A stretch of DNA of 64,000 nucleotides from Planctomycetaceae bacterium (GCA_021732995.1 JAKFWA010000027.1:1-64000); one strand, 5' to 3'; shown: positions 39,239 to 49,306, counted from the stretch's first letter. Notes: generated by a model from the sequence alone, not told the origin. Program-made: numbers and translations.

Positions 39239-40741
39239 ATGATTTGCATTTCTGTCACTCCGGTTTCGCGCACCTTCGCCAAAGTCGACTTGCTGAATGC
39301 GTCGTTTCAGTGCGATCTGATTGAGCTGTGCCTGGACCGGCTGGTGAAAGAGCCTGACGTTAAAGACATGATTGATGGAATCAGCAAGCCCATCATGATC
39401 TCCTGCCGCCGCAAAGAAGACGGCGGCCAGTTCGACGGCACGGACGAGGAACGCATGATGCTGATGCGCCAAGCAATTGTTGCCGGACCGGCTTACGTCG
39501 AATTGGACTACGCCACCGCGCAACTCATTCCGCGCTTCGGTCAGACGAAGCGGGTGATCAACTACACCAGCCTGAATCGTCCGTTCTCACAGGCGGACAT
39601 TGAGGAAATCTTCAAAGAGGCCAAGCAGGTCAAAGGAGATGTGGTGAAGTTCACCTGGCCGACGCCCACTCTAGAAGCCGCCTGGCCGCTGCTGGCCGCC
39701 GTCGCCAAGAAGCACGATCTCCCGGCTGTAGGACTGGGACTGGGTAAGGCCGGCGTCACGTTTTCGCTGCTGGGCCGCAAGTACGGATCGCCCTGGCTCT
39801 ACGCGGCCCTGGAAAAAGGCATGGAAGCGTATGACGGGCAGTCAACCGTGTCGGAACTTGACGACATCTATGGCTGGCGCGAAATCAACGGCCAGACGGC
39901 GTTCGTAGGCGTTGTCGGCATGGGCCAGTCAGAAATCGTGACCAGCCGCTGCCTCAACAGCGTCTTCAAGACTCACGGGTTGAACGTCCGCTGTCTGCCG
40001 TTGATGAGCGAGAAGATGGACAAGCTCAAGCAGATGCTGGATTCGCTCAAGATCAACGCGATTGTCACCAGCCGTGACCTCGGCGACGACATGCTGGCGC
40101 TGGCCGACGAACAGGAAGAATCCGCGAACCTCGGCCAGTACTCCGACCTGTTGTTGAGAAAAGGCGGTTCCTGGCACGCCTACAACAGCATTTGGCGCAG
40201 TGCCGTGCGGGTTCTCGAAAAGACTCTCACTGGAGTCGGCACCGATAAACGGCCGCTGGAGAAACAGAACGTGATCGTGCTGGGTTCCGGCAGCCTCGCG
40301 AAGTCCATGATCTACGGCATTGGCAAACGCAAAGGTCTGGTGAGCGTTGCGTCCACGGACGACAAACGATCGGCGGAAGTGGCCACTCAATTCGGCGTGC
40401 GCGCAGTGAGCTTTCAGAACATCTACAACACCTTGTCCGACGTCGTCGTGATCGCCGACCCGAATCTGCGAATTGGCACTCACAAGACCGAACTCAACCC
40501 GTCTTACTTCCAATCGCGCATGACGATTTGCGATGTCACGGAAATGCCGGGCGACAGCCCATTCGTTGCGGAAGCACGCGGACGCGGTTCCCGGATCATC
40601 GAGCCACGCGAAATCTACTTCGATCAAATTGCGGCCTACATCAAGTCCATCACGGGTAAGGATGTCGGCCCGGAAGCGTTCGAATCCATCGTCGCCGCCG
40701 AACTGGCCGCTCAGGCGGCTGCGAGGGTTCCGGCACTCTGA
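39239..40741 (+). CDS. aroDE: AroD/AroE-like fusion with altered catalytic residues
   Basis: The 500-residue protein fuses a type I 3-dehydroquinate dehydratase-like domain (about residues 1-225) to a shikimate-dehydrogenase-like domain. Domain 1 has DLIELCLDRL, MISCRRKEDGGQFDG and VVKFTWPTPT, whose Lys fits the Schiff-base position; the expected S-x-H-D element instead reads INYTSLNRPF, so the catalytic His is not obvious. Domain 2 has a GxGxxA-type nucleotide loop VIVLGSGSLAKSMIYG, but the Lys and Asp regions expected of AroE read VTSRDLGDDM and AYNSIWRS. It could be a shifted-function homologue. CAGGA precedes ATG 39239. It diverges from the DUF1553 gene. Confidence 0.75.
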   Translation: MICISVTPVSRTFAKVDLLNASFQCDLIELCLDRLVKEPDVKDMIDGISKPIMISCRRKEDGGQFDGTDEERMMLMRQAIVAGPAYVELDYATAQLIPRFGQTKRVINYTSLNRPFSQADIEEIFKEAKQVKGDVVKFTWPTPTLEAAWPLLAAVAKKHDLPAVGLGLGKAGVTFSLLGRKYGSPWLYAALEKGMEAYDGQSTVSELDDIYGWREINGQTAFVGVVGMGQSEIVTSRCLNSVFKTHGLNVRCLPLMSEKMDKLKQMLDSLKINAIVTSRDLGDDMLALADEQEESANLGQYSDLLLRKGGSWHAYNSIWRSAVRVLEKTLTGVGTDKRPLEKQNVIVLGSGSLAKSMIYGIGKRKGLVSVASTDDKRSAEVATQFGVRAVSFQNIYNTLSDVVVIADPNLRIGTHKTELNPSYFQSRMTICDVTEMPGDSPFVAEARGRGSRIIEPREIYFDQIAAYIKSITGKDVGPEAFESIVAAELAAQAAARVPAL

Positions 40742-40772
40742 CGACTTCTACTTTAGTCACCGGCTTCTGGCA

Positions 40773-40976
40773 TTACAGATCAGCACCGCAACTGGCGCAC
40801 TTGGTGCGTGTGGCGTCGGTGACCTGTCCGCAGTGCGGGCAGTTAAGCGTCATGCCCGCAGCCGGAGGTAGAGTGCCAGACGACCCCTTTCGCGATCCGA
40901 ACAAGGTGGCCACGCCGCCAACGACGACCAGTCCGATCACAACGAGTATCAACAGACCAAAAAAACTGAACCCCAT
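40773..40976 (-). CDS. Small membrane protein with zinc ribbon
   Basis: The 67-residue protein has one N-terminal helix (GFSFFGLLILVVIGLVVVGG), a Gly/Ser-rich link, and a C-terminal zinc ribbon CPHCGQVTDATRTKCASCGA. ATG 40976 has a GGGAG-type site upstream; the longer frame to 41087 lacks one and starts with unrelated sequence. Such tiny anchored zinc ribbons are frequent in planctomycetes and have no known function. Confidence 0.7.
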   Translation of the reverse strand: MGFSFFGLLILVVIGLVVVGGVATLFGSRKGSSGTLPPAAGMTLNCPHCGQVTDATRTKCASCGADL

Positions 40977-41077
40977 TGTTCTCGCTCCCAAGTGGTGCAC
41001 GCGGACCTGTTTATGCCCACACCAGAGTAACATCGGCCGTCGCAGCGCATCACGACGAAATGAGACGCTGTAGACCG

Positions 41078-42517
41078 TCACTTCCACTTGCCGAGTTCGT
41101 CGGCGACCGCATCGATAATACGCTCCAGACTTCCGGCGGCGACGAAGCTGACTTCTACCTGATAGAGGGACTTGTCATAAGCCTCGCGCGTCGGCAGATA
41201 GCTCGACTTCGCGCCATTGGCCAGCGTCATCACCAGCAGCGTTTGCTGAGGGAACCTGCGCTGTAACTCAGCTTGCAGGGCGTAGTACGGCTCGCCGTCG
41301 ACGCACACCCAGGTGGCATCACCGACGCGCCACAGATCGACCACGTAGGTGAACTTTTCAGGCAGCGGCGTAATGCGTTCGATCAGCCGGCGCTTGCGTT
41401 CGACGAGCGCCCGCAACCGGGCTGTTTCCGGGACATCGCCTTTGGTTTGAGCGGCTGACTCCTGAGTCTGCAGGTCACTGAGTTCGTTGCGGGCTTGCTC
41501 GACCGTCGGCATGTCGGGCAGATAGTCCAACGGGACTTCCACACGACGCCGCTCAAAACGCTGAGCCTGCCGGGTTTGCTCGGCCGATTGCGGCTCGAAG
41601 CGCCAGTTGCCCAATGTGGCTCCGGAGATCACCGGTCCGAGATACTTGAAGTCCTGCGCGACCGGCCCCATTGCTTCCAGAGCCTGCAGCGCCGCATAAC
41701 CGACCTGCCTCCCGTTGCGATCCGCGACTGCAAAGTCACCGACGAATCCCTCGCGCGGACCGATGTCACCGCAGGGAGCCAGCAGGAACAGGCAGGGCGA
41801 CTGCGTTGCATTCTCGACCACCCCGCGCAGGGCTCCGATGTAGTCGGGGCTGATGAGCGTGTTCTCGTAGGCCAGCGTCGTCGGATGACACGGGTAACTA
41901 ACCAGAGTTGTGACGTGTTCGCCTTCGGCATCGGTTGCTCGCACGACGATGACTGGCAGGCTCAACTCAACATCCGGATTGAAGCCGCAAACGAAGAGCC
42001 CGTTCGTATCGTCCCAGCAGTCGCGATGATGGCCCATCCGACAGTCGACGGAGGCGTACGTCAGCGTGACCGGTTCCAGAAACTCTTCGGCTTCTTTGAC
42101 CGCTGTCGCGATCTTGGCCGGCAAACCATCAAGGTACGGGGCGATCAGATCGCCGCCCGGCAGGTTCACTCGATCACGCGTCAGCAAACCGGCGCCGTGC
42201 GTGTGTGAGAACACGATCGTCAAATCGTTCTCGCCGATCTTCAGCAGTTCGCAGGTCCGCCGCTTCAACTCGTCCATCTCCGGAGGTCGGAACATGCAAT
42301 GGTCCAACGACACAAACAGGTGCCGTTGTGCCGCATGGCCGTCCGCAGACTCCAGAATCATCGCCGTGGCCCGCAGAGTGCGGTGCACGCCGGTGGAACG
42401 ATCGTGCTTCGCCGCGCCCCACATCCGGTGATACATCCCGACTGGCGGCGTGATATCCGTGATGCCCAATCCCAGGCGGCAGATGGAGGTGGGAGTATGA
42501 ATCGAAGTCGTCTTCAT
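41078..42517 (-). CDS. Neutral/alkaline ceramidase-like protein
   Basis: The 479-residue protein has the neutral ceramidase N-terminal domain pattern: LGLGITDITPPVGMYHRMWG at the start, then LFVSLDHCMFRP, IVFSHTHGAGLLTRD (candidate zinc His pair), GHHRDCWDDTNG and SYPCHPTTLAYENTLISPDY. No signal peptide is seen, unlike secreted ceramidases. The substrate may be an amide-linked lipid or another amide. The ATG at 42517 has AGGA 7 bases upstream. A long coiled-coil-like segment (residues about 355-405) interrupts the C-terminal part. It is downstream of gyrA-type sequence on the minus strand, separated by a hairpin. Confidence 0.78.
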   Translation of the reverse strand: MKTTSIHTPTSICRLGLGITDITPPVGMYHRMWGAAKHDRSTGVHRTLRATAMILESADGHAAQRHLFVSLDHCMFRPPEMDELKRRTCELLKIGENDLTIVFSHTHGAGLLTRDRVNLPGGDLIAPYLDGLPAKIATAVKEAEEFLEPVTLTYASVDCRMGHHRDCWDDTNGLFVCGFNPDVELSLPVIVVRATDAEGEHVTTLVSYPCHPTTLAYENTLISPDYIGALRGVVENATQSPCLFLLAPCGDIGPREGFVGDFAVADRNGRQVGYAALQALEAMGPVAQDFKYLGPVISGATLGNWRFEPQSAEQTRQAQRFERRRVEVPLDYLPDMPTVEQARNELSDLQTQESAAQTKGDVPETARLRALVERKRRLIERITPLPEKFTYVVDLWRVGDATWVCVDGEPYYALQAELQRRFPQQTLLVMTLANGAKSSYLPTREAYDKSLYQVEVSFVAAGSLERIIDAVADELGKWK

Positions 42518-42564
42518 CAGATTTCCTGGCAGTGGTAACAACGGCCGGCCGAATCAGCAGAATT

Positions 42565-42641
42565 ATCAAACGAATAGGGTCAACCGAATGAAAGAACAAG
42601 TGCTGACACCTCTCTCATTCGATTGACCCCATTCGTTTGAT
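42565..42641 (-). repeat. Near-perfect 27-base inverted repeat with compensating wobbles
   Basis: Arms 42565-42591 and 42615-42641 are reverse complements except at two positions, with a 23-base loop. On the minus-strand RNA both differences are G-U wobbles; on the plus strand they would be A-C mismatches. This asymmetry suggests selection on a minus-strand transcript, and it lies between the gyrase-subunit stop (42678) and the ceramidase-like start (42517), both minus. A long attenuator, processing site or structured RNA is possible. Confidence 0.8.
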
Positions 42642-42677
42642 TCACGTCGGGCCGGGCAAACTTTGGCGACCAGTGAA

Positions 42678-45239
42678 TTACTGAGCAGCTTCGATTGCCG
42701 CCCAGTCCACGAGCTGAATTGGCTCGGCCAGAATCTCAGACAGATCGTTCCGCTGGCTGGTCTTCACGCCCTTACCACCGCGGCCGGTTACCGAGTATTT
42801 CATTTGACCGAAGCTCAACTCGGTGCCGTTTTCATTCTTCACGCGCAGTGAGTCGCTCGGTCGAGCCAGCAACTTCGCACCAAGAATGGCGTCTTTGTCA
42901 TCCATCTTGATGCCCTTCACGCCGATGCCCGGTCCCGACAGGATCGGCACCTCTTCGAGGCTAAAGTGAATCAGTCGGGCTTCGCGTGAGACGAGGAACA
43001 TCGTGGTTTGATCTAGAATCAGTTCGACGTGGACGACTTTGTCGCCGGTTCGCAGACGACAGTATTTGCGACCGGATTTCGTCGAAGCCGTGCGATACGG
43101 CCCCAACGCGACCTTCATCACCTGACCATCGGCCGTGACGACCATCAAGTGCGGCGGACTGGTCGGATCGCCTTCAGTTTCATCCACCGGCGTGAAACGT
43201 GAGTCCGTCGACAACGCCGTTACCAGTGATACTCCATCGCTCAATTTGACGTACTTTGCGAGCGGATCACCATAACCTGACGATGGCGGTATCTGATCAA
43301 TCGGCAGCGTGTAGGCAACGCCGTCCGACGCAAAGAACACCACGCAGTCGATTGTGCTACCGGGTACGACAGAAATGACCGAGTCGCCATCACGCACGCG
43401 GGTGCTTTCCACTTTGGCCAGACGTCCCACGCGTTTGATCCAGCCGTCTTTCGTCAGCACCACGTTGGTGTTCTCGCGCACGATGTAGGTCTCGGCGGCG
43501 AACTCCTTCATCTCTTCCGACGAACCCAGGCCGGTGCGACGGTCGTTGCCGAGTTCGGCGGCAACTTCCTCAAGCTCCGTCTTCACGACTTCCCAGAGCT
43601 TGGCTTCCGAATTCAGGATGCTGCGGATGCGTTTGGCTTCCTTCTGCTTCTCAGCCAGTTCCGTGCGGATGTCGTCGATTTCCAGCTTGGAGATGCGGTA
43701 TAGCTGCAATTCCAGAATGGCCATCGTCTGGATTTCAGACAGCGGAAACTCCTTCATGAGTTTCACTGCCGCATCCTGTTTGCCGTCGCTGTTGCGAATG
43801 ATCTTCAGTGCGCGATCCAGGCCATCGAAGATGATCGCAAAGCCTTCGAGGATATGGATGCGTTTCTCAAGCTGAGCCAGCAGGTACTGGAAACGTTTCC
43901 GCACGGTTTCCTGACGGAACGTCAGGAAGTACTGCAGCATCTCCACAAGGCTCAGACGGCGCGGCAGCAATACGCCTTGCTCGTCCGGAATCAGACACGT
44001 GGCGTTGTAGCCAAAATTCTGTTCGAGGCTCGTGTGCTTGTAGACATACGCCATCACGGCTTCAGGATCTGAGCCCGGCTTCAAATCCAGAATCAGCCGC
44101 AAGCCGTGCTCGTCGTCTGTGAGGTCCGAAACTTCCAGCAGTTGCGGCAGCTTGCGGTTCTGAATGATCGCTCCGATCTCAGCCTGCAACGGCCCGGTTT
44201 CGACGCCGTAAGGCACCGAATAGATCTGGATGCGATTCTCGATGGTCTTGCGACCTTCCTTGTCGAGCTTCCATTCGCCACGGACTTTGATGGAGCCGCG
44301 ACCCTCTTCGTACATGGTCCGCAGATCCGCGCGGTCGGTCATGATGCGACCGCCTAGAGGAAAGTCTGGGCCTTTGATGTATCGCATCAGCTGCGCGACC
44401 GATGCTTCCGCATTCTCAATCAGGTGCACGCAGGCCTTGATGACCTCGCCCAGGTTGTGCGGCGGGATACTCGTCGCCATGCCGACCGCGATGCCTTGAG
44501 TCCCGTTGACGACCAGATTGGGAAACCGCGCGGGCAGCACCACCGGTTCTTTTCGCTCGCCGTCGTAGTTGGGCCGCATTTCGACGGTGTCGTAACGCAG
44601 CTCGCTCATCAGTTGCTCGGCGACGGCCGTCAGCCGCGCTTCGGTGTAACGCTGAGCTGCCGGCGGCAGCCCCATCACCGAACCGAAGTTGCCCTGACCA
44701 TCTGCCAGCGGATAGCGATAGGTGTAGTCCTGAGCCAGCCGGCACAGAGCTTCGTACACCGCCATGTCACCGTGCGGGTGAAAGTTGGCGATGGTCTGAC
44801 CGACGATGTTGGCGCACTTCTTCGTCTTCGCGGTCGGTACCAGGTTCAGCAGGTCATACATCACGAACAGGATACGTCGCTGCACAGGCTTCAGGCCGTC
44901 GCGAACGTCCGGCAGGGCGCGCGACTGAATCACCGACATCGCATAGTTCAAATAGCGGCGGCGCGTTTCCTGGCTGAGCGAAACGAATTGCAGACGATCG
45001 TCAGCGTCCTCATCACGCTGTACCGACAGAGCTTCAAAGTCGGTGTCGTCGGCCTCTGGTTCTTCGTCATCATCGGTGCGTTTGGGCAGCCCGACGCGCT
45101 TGATCTCCAACTCCGTCTGTGGAGTCGATTTCCTGCTTGCCGATCGATCTGCTGAGTTCCGTTCGGGGCGATCACCCGCAGATGATCGCGACTGCTTCTT
45201 AGCCAAGGCTCCCTCCAAGTATCGAGCGTTGTCCGTCAT
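42678..45239 (-). CDS. gyrA: Type IIA DNA topoisomerase subunit A (GyrA/ParC family)
   Basis: DNA-cleaving subunit of gyrase or topoisomerase IV. The 853 residues begin with about 80 acidic, Lys/Arg-rich residues absent from typical GyrA. The winged-helix/tower core then has [38 protein letters not shown] (catalytic Tyr near residue 200) and [20 protein letters not shown]. The CTD beta-propeller is present. A GyrA-box-like RGGKG occurs only near the C terminus ([12 protein letters not shown]), not in the first blade, so gyrase versus topo IV is uncertain. ATG 45239 ([10 protein letters not shown]) is preferred over GTG 45248. No gyrB or parE is adjacent. Confidence 0.88.
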   Translation of the reverse strand: MTDNARYLEGALAKKQSRSSAGDRPERNSADRSASRKSTPQTELEIKRVGLPKRTDDDEEPEADDTDFEALSVQRDEDADDRLQFVSLSQETRRRYLNYAMSVIQSRALPDVRDGLKPVQRRILFVMYDLLNLVPTAKTKKCANIVGQTIANFHPHGDMAVYEALCRLAQDYTYRYPLADGQGNFGSVMGLPPAAQRYTEARLTAVAEQLMSELRYDTVEMRPNYDGERKEPVVLPARFPNLVVNGTQGIAVGMATSIPPHNLGEVIKACVHLIENAEASVAQLMRYIKGPDFPLGGRIMTDRADLRTMYEEGRGSIKVRGEWKLDKEGRKTIENRIQIYSVPYGVETGPLQAEIGAIIQNRKLPQLLEVSDLTDDEHGLRLILDLKPGSDPEAVMAYVYKHTSLEQNFGYNATCLIPDEQGVLLPRRLSLVEMLQYFLTFRQETVRKRFQYLLAQLEKRIHILEGFAIIFDGLDRALKIIRNSDGKQDAAVKLMKEFPLSEIQTMAILELQLYRISKLEIDDIRTELAEKQKEAKRIRSILNSEAKLWEVVKTELEEVAAELGNDRRTGLGSSEEMKEFAAETYIVRENTNVVLTKDGWIKRVGRLAKVESTRVRDGDSVISVVPGSTIDCVVFFASDGVAYTLPIDQIPPSSGYGDPLAKYVKLSDGVSLVTALSTDSRFTPVDETEGDPTSPPHLMVVTADGQVMKVALGPYRTASTKSGRKYCRLRTGDKVVHVELILDQTTMFLVSREARLIHFSLEEVPILSGPGIGVKGIKMDDKDAILGAKLLARPSDSLRVKNENGTELSFGQMKYSVTGRGGKGVKTSQRNDLSEILAEPIQLVDWAAIEAAQ

Positions 45240-45338
45240 GGGTTGCACGAGTGAGCGAAAGTTAGGTCATGCGTCCGCTCGCGTCCAAGGTGGAACTTGT
45301 GCAGCGTGTCCTTCGCGTCCGATCACGCGGAAAAGCGA

Positions 45339-46769
45339 TCACTTCGTTTCTCCCGGCTTCAGTTCTCCCGCATCGCTCGCGTCTGAGACCAGCGCATCAA
45401 TCGTCGACAGACTGTGATCGACACCCTGCGCTGGCGGCGGGACGTCCGGATGGTCGGCCAGCCCCTCGGACGTCACCAGCACGGAGAAGATTGTTCCCGT
45501 CGGTCCCGTCGAAGTCAGTTCAATCTTGCCCGAACCCGCTCGCTCCAGCACGTGACGGCAGACGAATAGCCCCAGTCCGGTGCCGGTCTGCTTCGTCGTG
45601 AAATACGGCTCGAACAACTTCGCGAGATCAGCTTCCTTGACGCCCTCGCCATCGTCACGGACGGAGATGCGAATCCAACCGCTTTCAAGGCTCGTCGTGA
45701 TCTCGATCATCCCGCCCTCGCGGGTCGCGTCCATCGCGTTCTGGATCAGGTTGAGGAAGACCTGCACCAGTTGATCGCGCATGACGCAGATGGTGGGCAG
45801 TCCCGCCGCGTAGCGCGTGATGATGCGTTTGCCCTTGCGCCGCTTGTAATACTTCGCGATGTTCAGAGCGCCTTCGACGACCTCGTGAATGTGGCAGACT
45901 GTCTTCAACTTGGTCGCGGGACGACTGAAGTCGATCAGCTCCCGCAACGTGCCCTGAATGCGCAGCAACTGATCGCCCATCATCTGATAGCGATCCTGGG
46001 TGTATTGATCCGTGCTTTTCTTCTTGAGCAACTGCACCAGTGAGCTGATCGCCGCGAGCGGATTCCCGACTTCGTGCGCAATGCCAGCAGCGAGCAAACC
46101 GAACGCCGCCTGCTTCTCCTGCTGCACCAGCATGGCTTGAGACTCGCGCAGCTCCTGAGTTCTTAACGCGATGCGCTGCTCCAGTTGCTCATTCGTTTCA
46201 GCCAGTCGAGCGCTGACCGCGCGGAACAGGCCGGCCAATCGTGTAATGGCCCAGGTCAGCCAACCCAGCAGCACAAGAAAAATCACCCAACTGACTAACG
46301 AACGGCCGGGATGAGAGAGCAACAGGACACTGAAGCTGAGTCCGTGAAAACAAAAGGTGATCGCGGTAATCAGCGGCGGATAACGGATCGCGCAGACCAT
46401 CAGCGACAGGAAGTAATAAAACCGGAACGCGCTTTCCTCACCGAGGTCGAAGTGGCACAGCAATCCCACGAAGACCGACTCCAGCGCAGAAACCGCCAGC
46501 GGCCATTCGCTGAGGAAGACGCGGCCACGCAAACTCCAGTAGGAATCGAACAGCGTGTAGATCGCACCGATGCCCAGAATGATGTTCAGCAGGAACACGT
46601 CGCGCGCGCTAGAGTGAGGCAGTTCATCCCGCGCAATCAGATTCACGAGCGCGAAGCCTGCGAGGACGCCGAACCAGCGAATCCGAACGGTGATCGCTTC
46701 GGCGGCGAGGTCGAACGGGAAGCCGATCAAACGACCGGAATCAGCGGATGACGATTGTTCGGGAGCCAT
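45339..46769 (-). CDS. Membrane histidine kinase
   Basis: The 476-residue kinase has about six N-terminal membrane helices (GVLAGFALV to about residue 190), a coiled coil (VSARLAETNEQLEQRIALRT), and then a HisKA dimer with the phosphorylated His in LAAGIAHEVGNPLAAISSLV. A HATPase domain follows, with N box IQNAMDA, DDGEGVKEADLA and the G2 box GTGLGLFVCRHVLERAG. This is the NtrB/ZraS-like class. A longer start, GTG 46814, overlaps the upstream stop by four bases, so translational coupling is possible; ATG 46769 is used here because the kinase N terminus begins after it. Confidence 0.88.
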   Translation of the reverse strand: MAPEQSSSADSGRLIGFPFDLAAEAITVRIRWFGVLAGFALVNLIARDELPHSSARDVFLLNIILGIGAIYTLFDSYWSLRGRVFLSEWPLAVSALESVFVGLLCHFDLGEESAFRFYYFLSLMVCAIRYPPLITAITFCFHGLSFSVLLLSHPGRSLVSWVIFLVLLGWLTWAITRLAGLFRAVSARLAETNEQLEQRIALRTQELRESQAMLVQQEKQAAFGLLAAGIAHEVGNPLAAISSLVQLLKKKSTDQYTQDRYQMMGDQLLRIQGTLRELIDFSRPATKLKTVCHIHEVVEGALNIAKYYKRRKGKRIITRYAAGLPTICVMRDQLVQVFLNLIQNAMDATREGGMIEITTSLESGWIRISVRDDGEGVKEADLAKLFEPYFTTKQTGTGLGLFVCRHVLERAGSGKIELTSTGPTGTIFSVLVTSEGLADHPDVPPPAQGVDHSLSTIDALVSDASDAGELKPGETK

Positions 46770-46810
46770 AGCCAAGGGTGCCTGATGTGAGTGTCCAGAA
46801 GCTCCGATGA

Positions 46811-47740
46811 TCACAGCGGCAGATCAAGTTCGCGACGCAGCAGCGCCGCCGTCATCTCACCCAGAAACGCGAGAATCACGCCCACGAACAATACGCCAGT
46901 CGCCGCCTGAGTGTTCCGCAGCTTCATGATCTTCCAGACCATCCACACCACCACGAACTGTCCGAGAATTCCCGCCAGCCATTCCAGACTGAGCCAGACA
47001 AAATGCGTTGATGTCCAGGGAACCGTTTGCGATCCAGAACTCAAGGGACCAAACAACATGAGAGCCGCGCTGGCCAGTAGCAACCGCAGCCCGGCGGACC
47101 AACCAAGAAACTGGTTCACGCGATTGAGAGGCGAAATCGACATCGTCGGCGCGGTCAGATACCAGTGACCCAGAAGCATTCCTGCGACCGCGCTGCCGGA
47201 AAGCAGCCCGAGCGAGATCTCCGAAATCCAATAGAGCGTGCCCGTCAGTGTTTGAAGTTGTTCGAGCGACAAGCTGGAGAGCGCGACGGCCGCCATCGAT
47301 AGACCAGCGATAGCGAACGCGCAGGCTGCTCCGGCCCGTCTCCGTTCGAGCGTCCACATCACGGAGCCCAGAAAAGACCCGACTGCAATGGCTCCCGTCA
47401 GTACTTGCAGAGCCGTCGTCGACAACACCGGCGCGGCGTCCGCGAGCGTGGCTGTCAGTTTGCCTGCGGCGACAGTTGCCAACACGGACAAACCCAAAGT
47501 GACAAGCATCTGAATGCGAAAGAACCCGGATGTTACCTGGGCTCGCGGCATCACGCACCACACCACACTCAAGCCGCAAATCAGCCGAATCGCAAACTGC
47601 GTAATCACGAACTCGCAAACCTTTCCAGAACGGGAATTTGGGCCATTCTGGCCAAACACCAAATTGAAAACAGGACGTATTCGATGAACTGTAGCAGGAG
47701 TATGCTTGCGAACCATGAAGCCCCCATCGGCTGTCGTCAT
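46811..47740 (-). CDS. Eight-helix membrane protein, probably linked to the kinase
   Basis: The 309-residue protein has about eight hydrophobic helices after a hydrophilic N terminus, with LSGSAVAGMLLGHWYLTAP as a conserved-looking central helix. No family is recognised. The gene ends inside the possible GTG start of the kinase gene (TGA/GTGA overlap), so the two are probably co-translated and may form one sensor. Start alternatives: ATG 47716 has a G-rich sequence upstream and could replace 47740. It is divergent from the response-regulator gene, with 70 bases between. Confidence 0.65.
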   Translation of the reverse strand: MTTADGGFMVRKHTPATVHRIRPVFNLVFGQNGPNSRSGKVCEFVITQFAIRLICGLSVVWCVMPRAQVTSGFFRIQMLVTLGLSVLATVAAGKLTATLADAAPVLSTTALQVLTGAIAVGSFLGSVMWTLERRRAGAACAFAIAGLSMAAVALSSLSLEQLQTLTGTLYWISEISLGLLSGSAVAGMLLGHWYLTAPTMSISPLNRVNQFLGWSAGLRLLLASAALMLFGPLSSGSQTVPWTSTHFVWLSLEWLAGILGQFVVVWMVWKIMKLRNTQAATGVLFVGVILAFLGEMTAALLRRELDLPL

Positions 47741-47810
47741 CAGCTGGAAGACGACACCTCAGGGCTCGCGATGACCTGACGTCTGCGTTCGGAACACAGT
47801 GGGCCAAGCC

Positions 47811-49289
47811 ATGACTACCCGACCGACGATCCGCGTCTTGTTGATCGAAGATAGTCCGACGGACGCGGACATCCTCAGCATCTCACTCAATGAGGTCGCG
47901 TCGGCAGCCTTCGCCATCACCTGGGTTGAGTCACTCGCGGATGGACTGCAGCAACTCAGCACGTATGAGTCTGCCTTTGACGTCGTGCTGCTCGATCTGA
48001 ATCTGCCGGACAGCTACGGCCTCGATACGTGTGCGAAAGCCCATAATCAATCGCCATCCGTGCCAATCATTGTGCTCACCGGACTGGACGACGAGGAGGG
48101 CGCTCTCGCGGCGATGAAAGTGGGCGCTCAAGACTACCTCGTGAAGGGCACGATCGACGGCAAGTTGTTGACGCGCTCTATTCGCTACGCGATAGAACGT
48201 CAGCGATCTCAAGATTTGCAAAGACAGGCCGACGAGCGCGTGCGTCTGGTGACTTCGCAACTCCCGGCGGTTATCTGGACGACAGACGCGGCGCTCACGT
48301 TCGTGGCACCGACGTCGCAGTTCCTCACCCGCGATTCCGCAAGGGGCGATGTACTCGGTCTGAACCTGAGAGATGTGCTCACCAGCAGCTTTGCAAGTAA
48401 AGACATCCTGCAGGCTCATCAACAAGCCTTGGCGGGCCAATCGAGCTCAATCGAGGTCCGCTGGTCGCGGCGTACGCTGCTGTTGCACGTCGAGCCGCTG
48501 CGCGATTCAGTGACTCGAGTGATCGGCACAATTGGCATCTCTCTGGATGTCACCGAGCAGAAACGCATGCGCGACGAGTTGAGCGCAGCGCGACACGTTC
48601 AACAGGCGCTCTTCCCGAAGTCGGCTCCGGTTGTTCCGGGCTTTGACCTTGCCGGCGCAGTCTTTCCGGCAGAAGAAACTGCCGGCGACTATTTCGATTT
48701 CATACCGATGCAAGACGGCGCCATGGGCATCGTTGTCGGCGACGTGACCGGGCACGGACTTGCACCCGCCATGCTGATGGCCGAGCTACGGGCTTACCTG
48801 CGCGCCGTCTTATCGCATCAGTCGGATGTCTCAAAACTGCTGATGGACGCAAATGAGTTTCTCGTGTCTGACATGGACGAGAACCGTTATGTCACGCTGT
48901 TCTTTGCGCGACTCGATCCGCAATCGCGAGTCTTGCAATTCGCTGCGGCCGGGCACTGGGGTTACGTACTGCGCGGTCCCGACGAAACCCTCGCGTTGAA
49001 GAGCACAGGTTTGCCGCTTGGCCTGTTCGATGAAGCGGGCATTGAGCCTGGGCTCCCCTTTGCGATGCAGCCCGGCGATGTCCTGTTCATCCCCACGGAT
49101 GGATTTCAGGAAGCGTTTGGCGTCGACAAGAAACTCTTCGGAATCCAACGGACTCTCGAAGTCGTGCGGCGCAATCGCCACCTGTCGGCGGCGAAAATCA
49201 TCGAGGAATTGCGCACCGAAGTCTGCGAGTTCGCCCAATCGCAAACGCACGCCGACGATATGACGGTCGTCGTCGTGCGTTGCCTGTGA
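47811..49289 (+). CDS. Response regulator: receiver, PAS and SpoIIE phosphatase
   Basis: The 492-residue protein has an N-terminal receiver (TIRVLLIEDSPTDADILSIS; phospho-Asp in DVVLLDLNLPDSYG; Lys switch region MKVGAQDYLVKGTI). A PAS-like domain follows at about residues 150-250 (VIWTTDAALTFVAPTSQFL). A SpoIIE/PP2C phosphatase domain starts near residue 265 with VQQALFP and GFDLAGAVFPAEETAGDYFD, and later VGDVTGHGLAPAMLMAELRA. ATG 47811 is preferred; an upstream GTG at 47799 is in frame. It is adjacent and divergent to the histidine kinase, so it is a likely partner in stress-type signalling. Confidence 0.85.
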   Translation: MTTRPTIRVLLIEDSPTDADILSISLNEVASAAFAITWVESLADGLQQLSTYESAFDVVLLDLNLPDSYGLDTCAKAHNQSPSVPIIVLTGLDDEEGALAAMKVGAQDYLVKGTIDGKLLTRSIRYAIERQRSQDLQRQADERVRLVTSQLPAVIWTTDAALTFVAPTSQFLTRDSARGDVLGLNLRDVLTSSFASKDILQAHQQALAGQSSSIEVRWSRRTLLLHVEPLRDSVTRVIGTIGISLDVTEQKRMRDELSAARHVQQALFPKSAPVVPGFDLAGAVFPAEETAGDYFDFIPMQDGAMGIVVGDVTGHGLAPAMLMAELRAYLRAVLSHQSDVSKLLMDANEFLVSDMDENRYVTLFFARLDPQSRVLQFAAAGHWGYVLRGPDETLALKSTGLPLGLFDEAGIEPGLPFAMQPGDVLFIPTDGFQEAFGVDKKLFGIQRTLEVVRRNRHLSAAKIIEELRTEVCEFAQSQTHADDMTVVVVRCL

Positions 49290-49306
49290 GCACTTTCCCC
49301 GACAGT

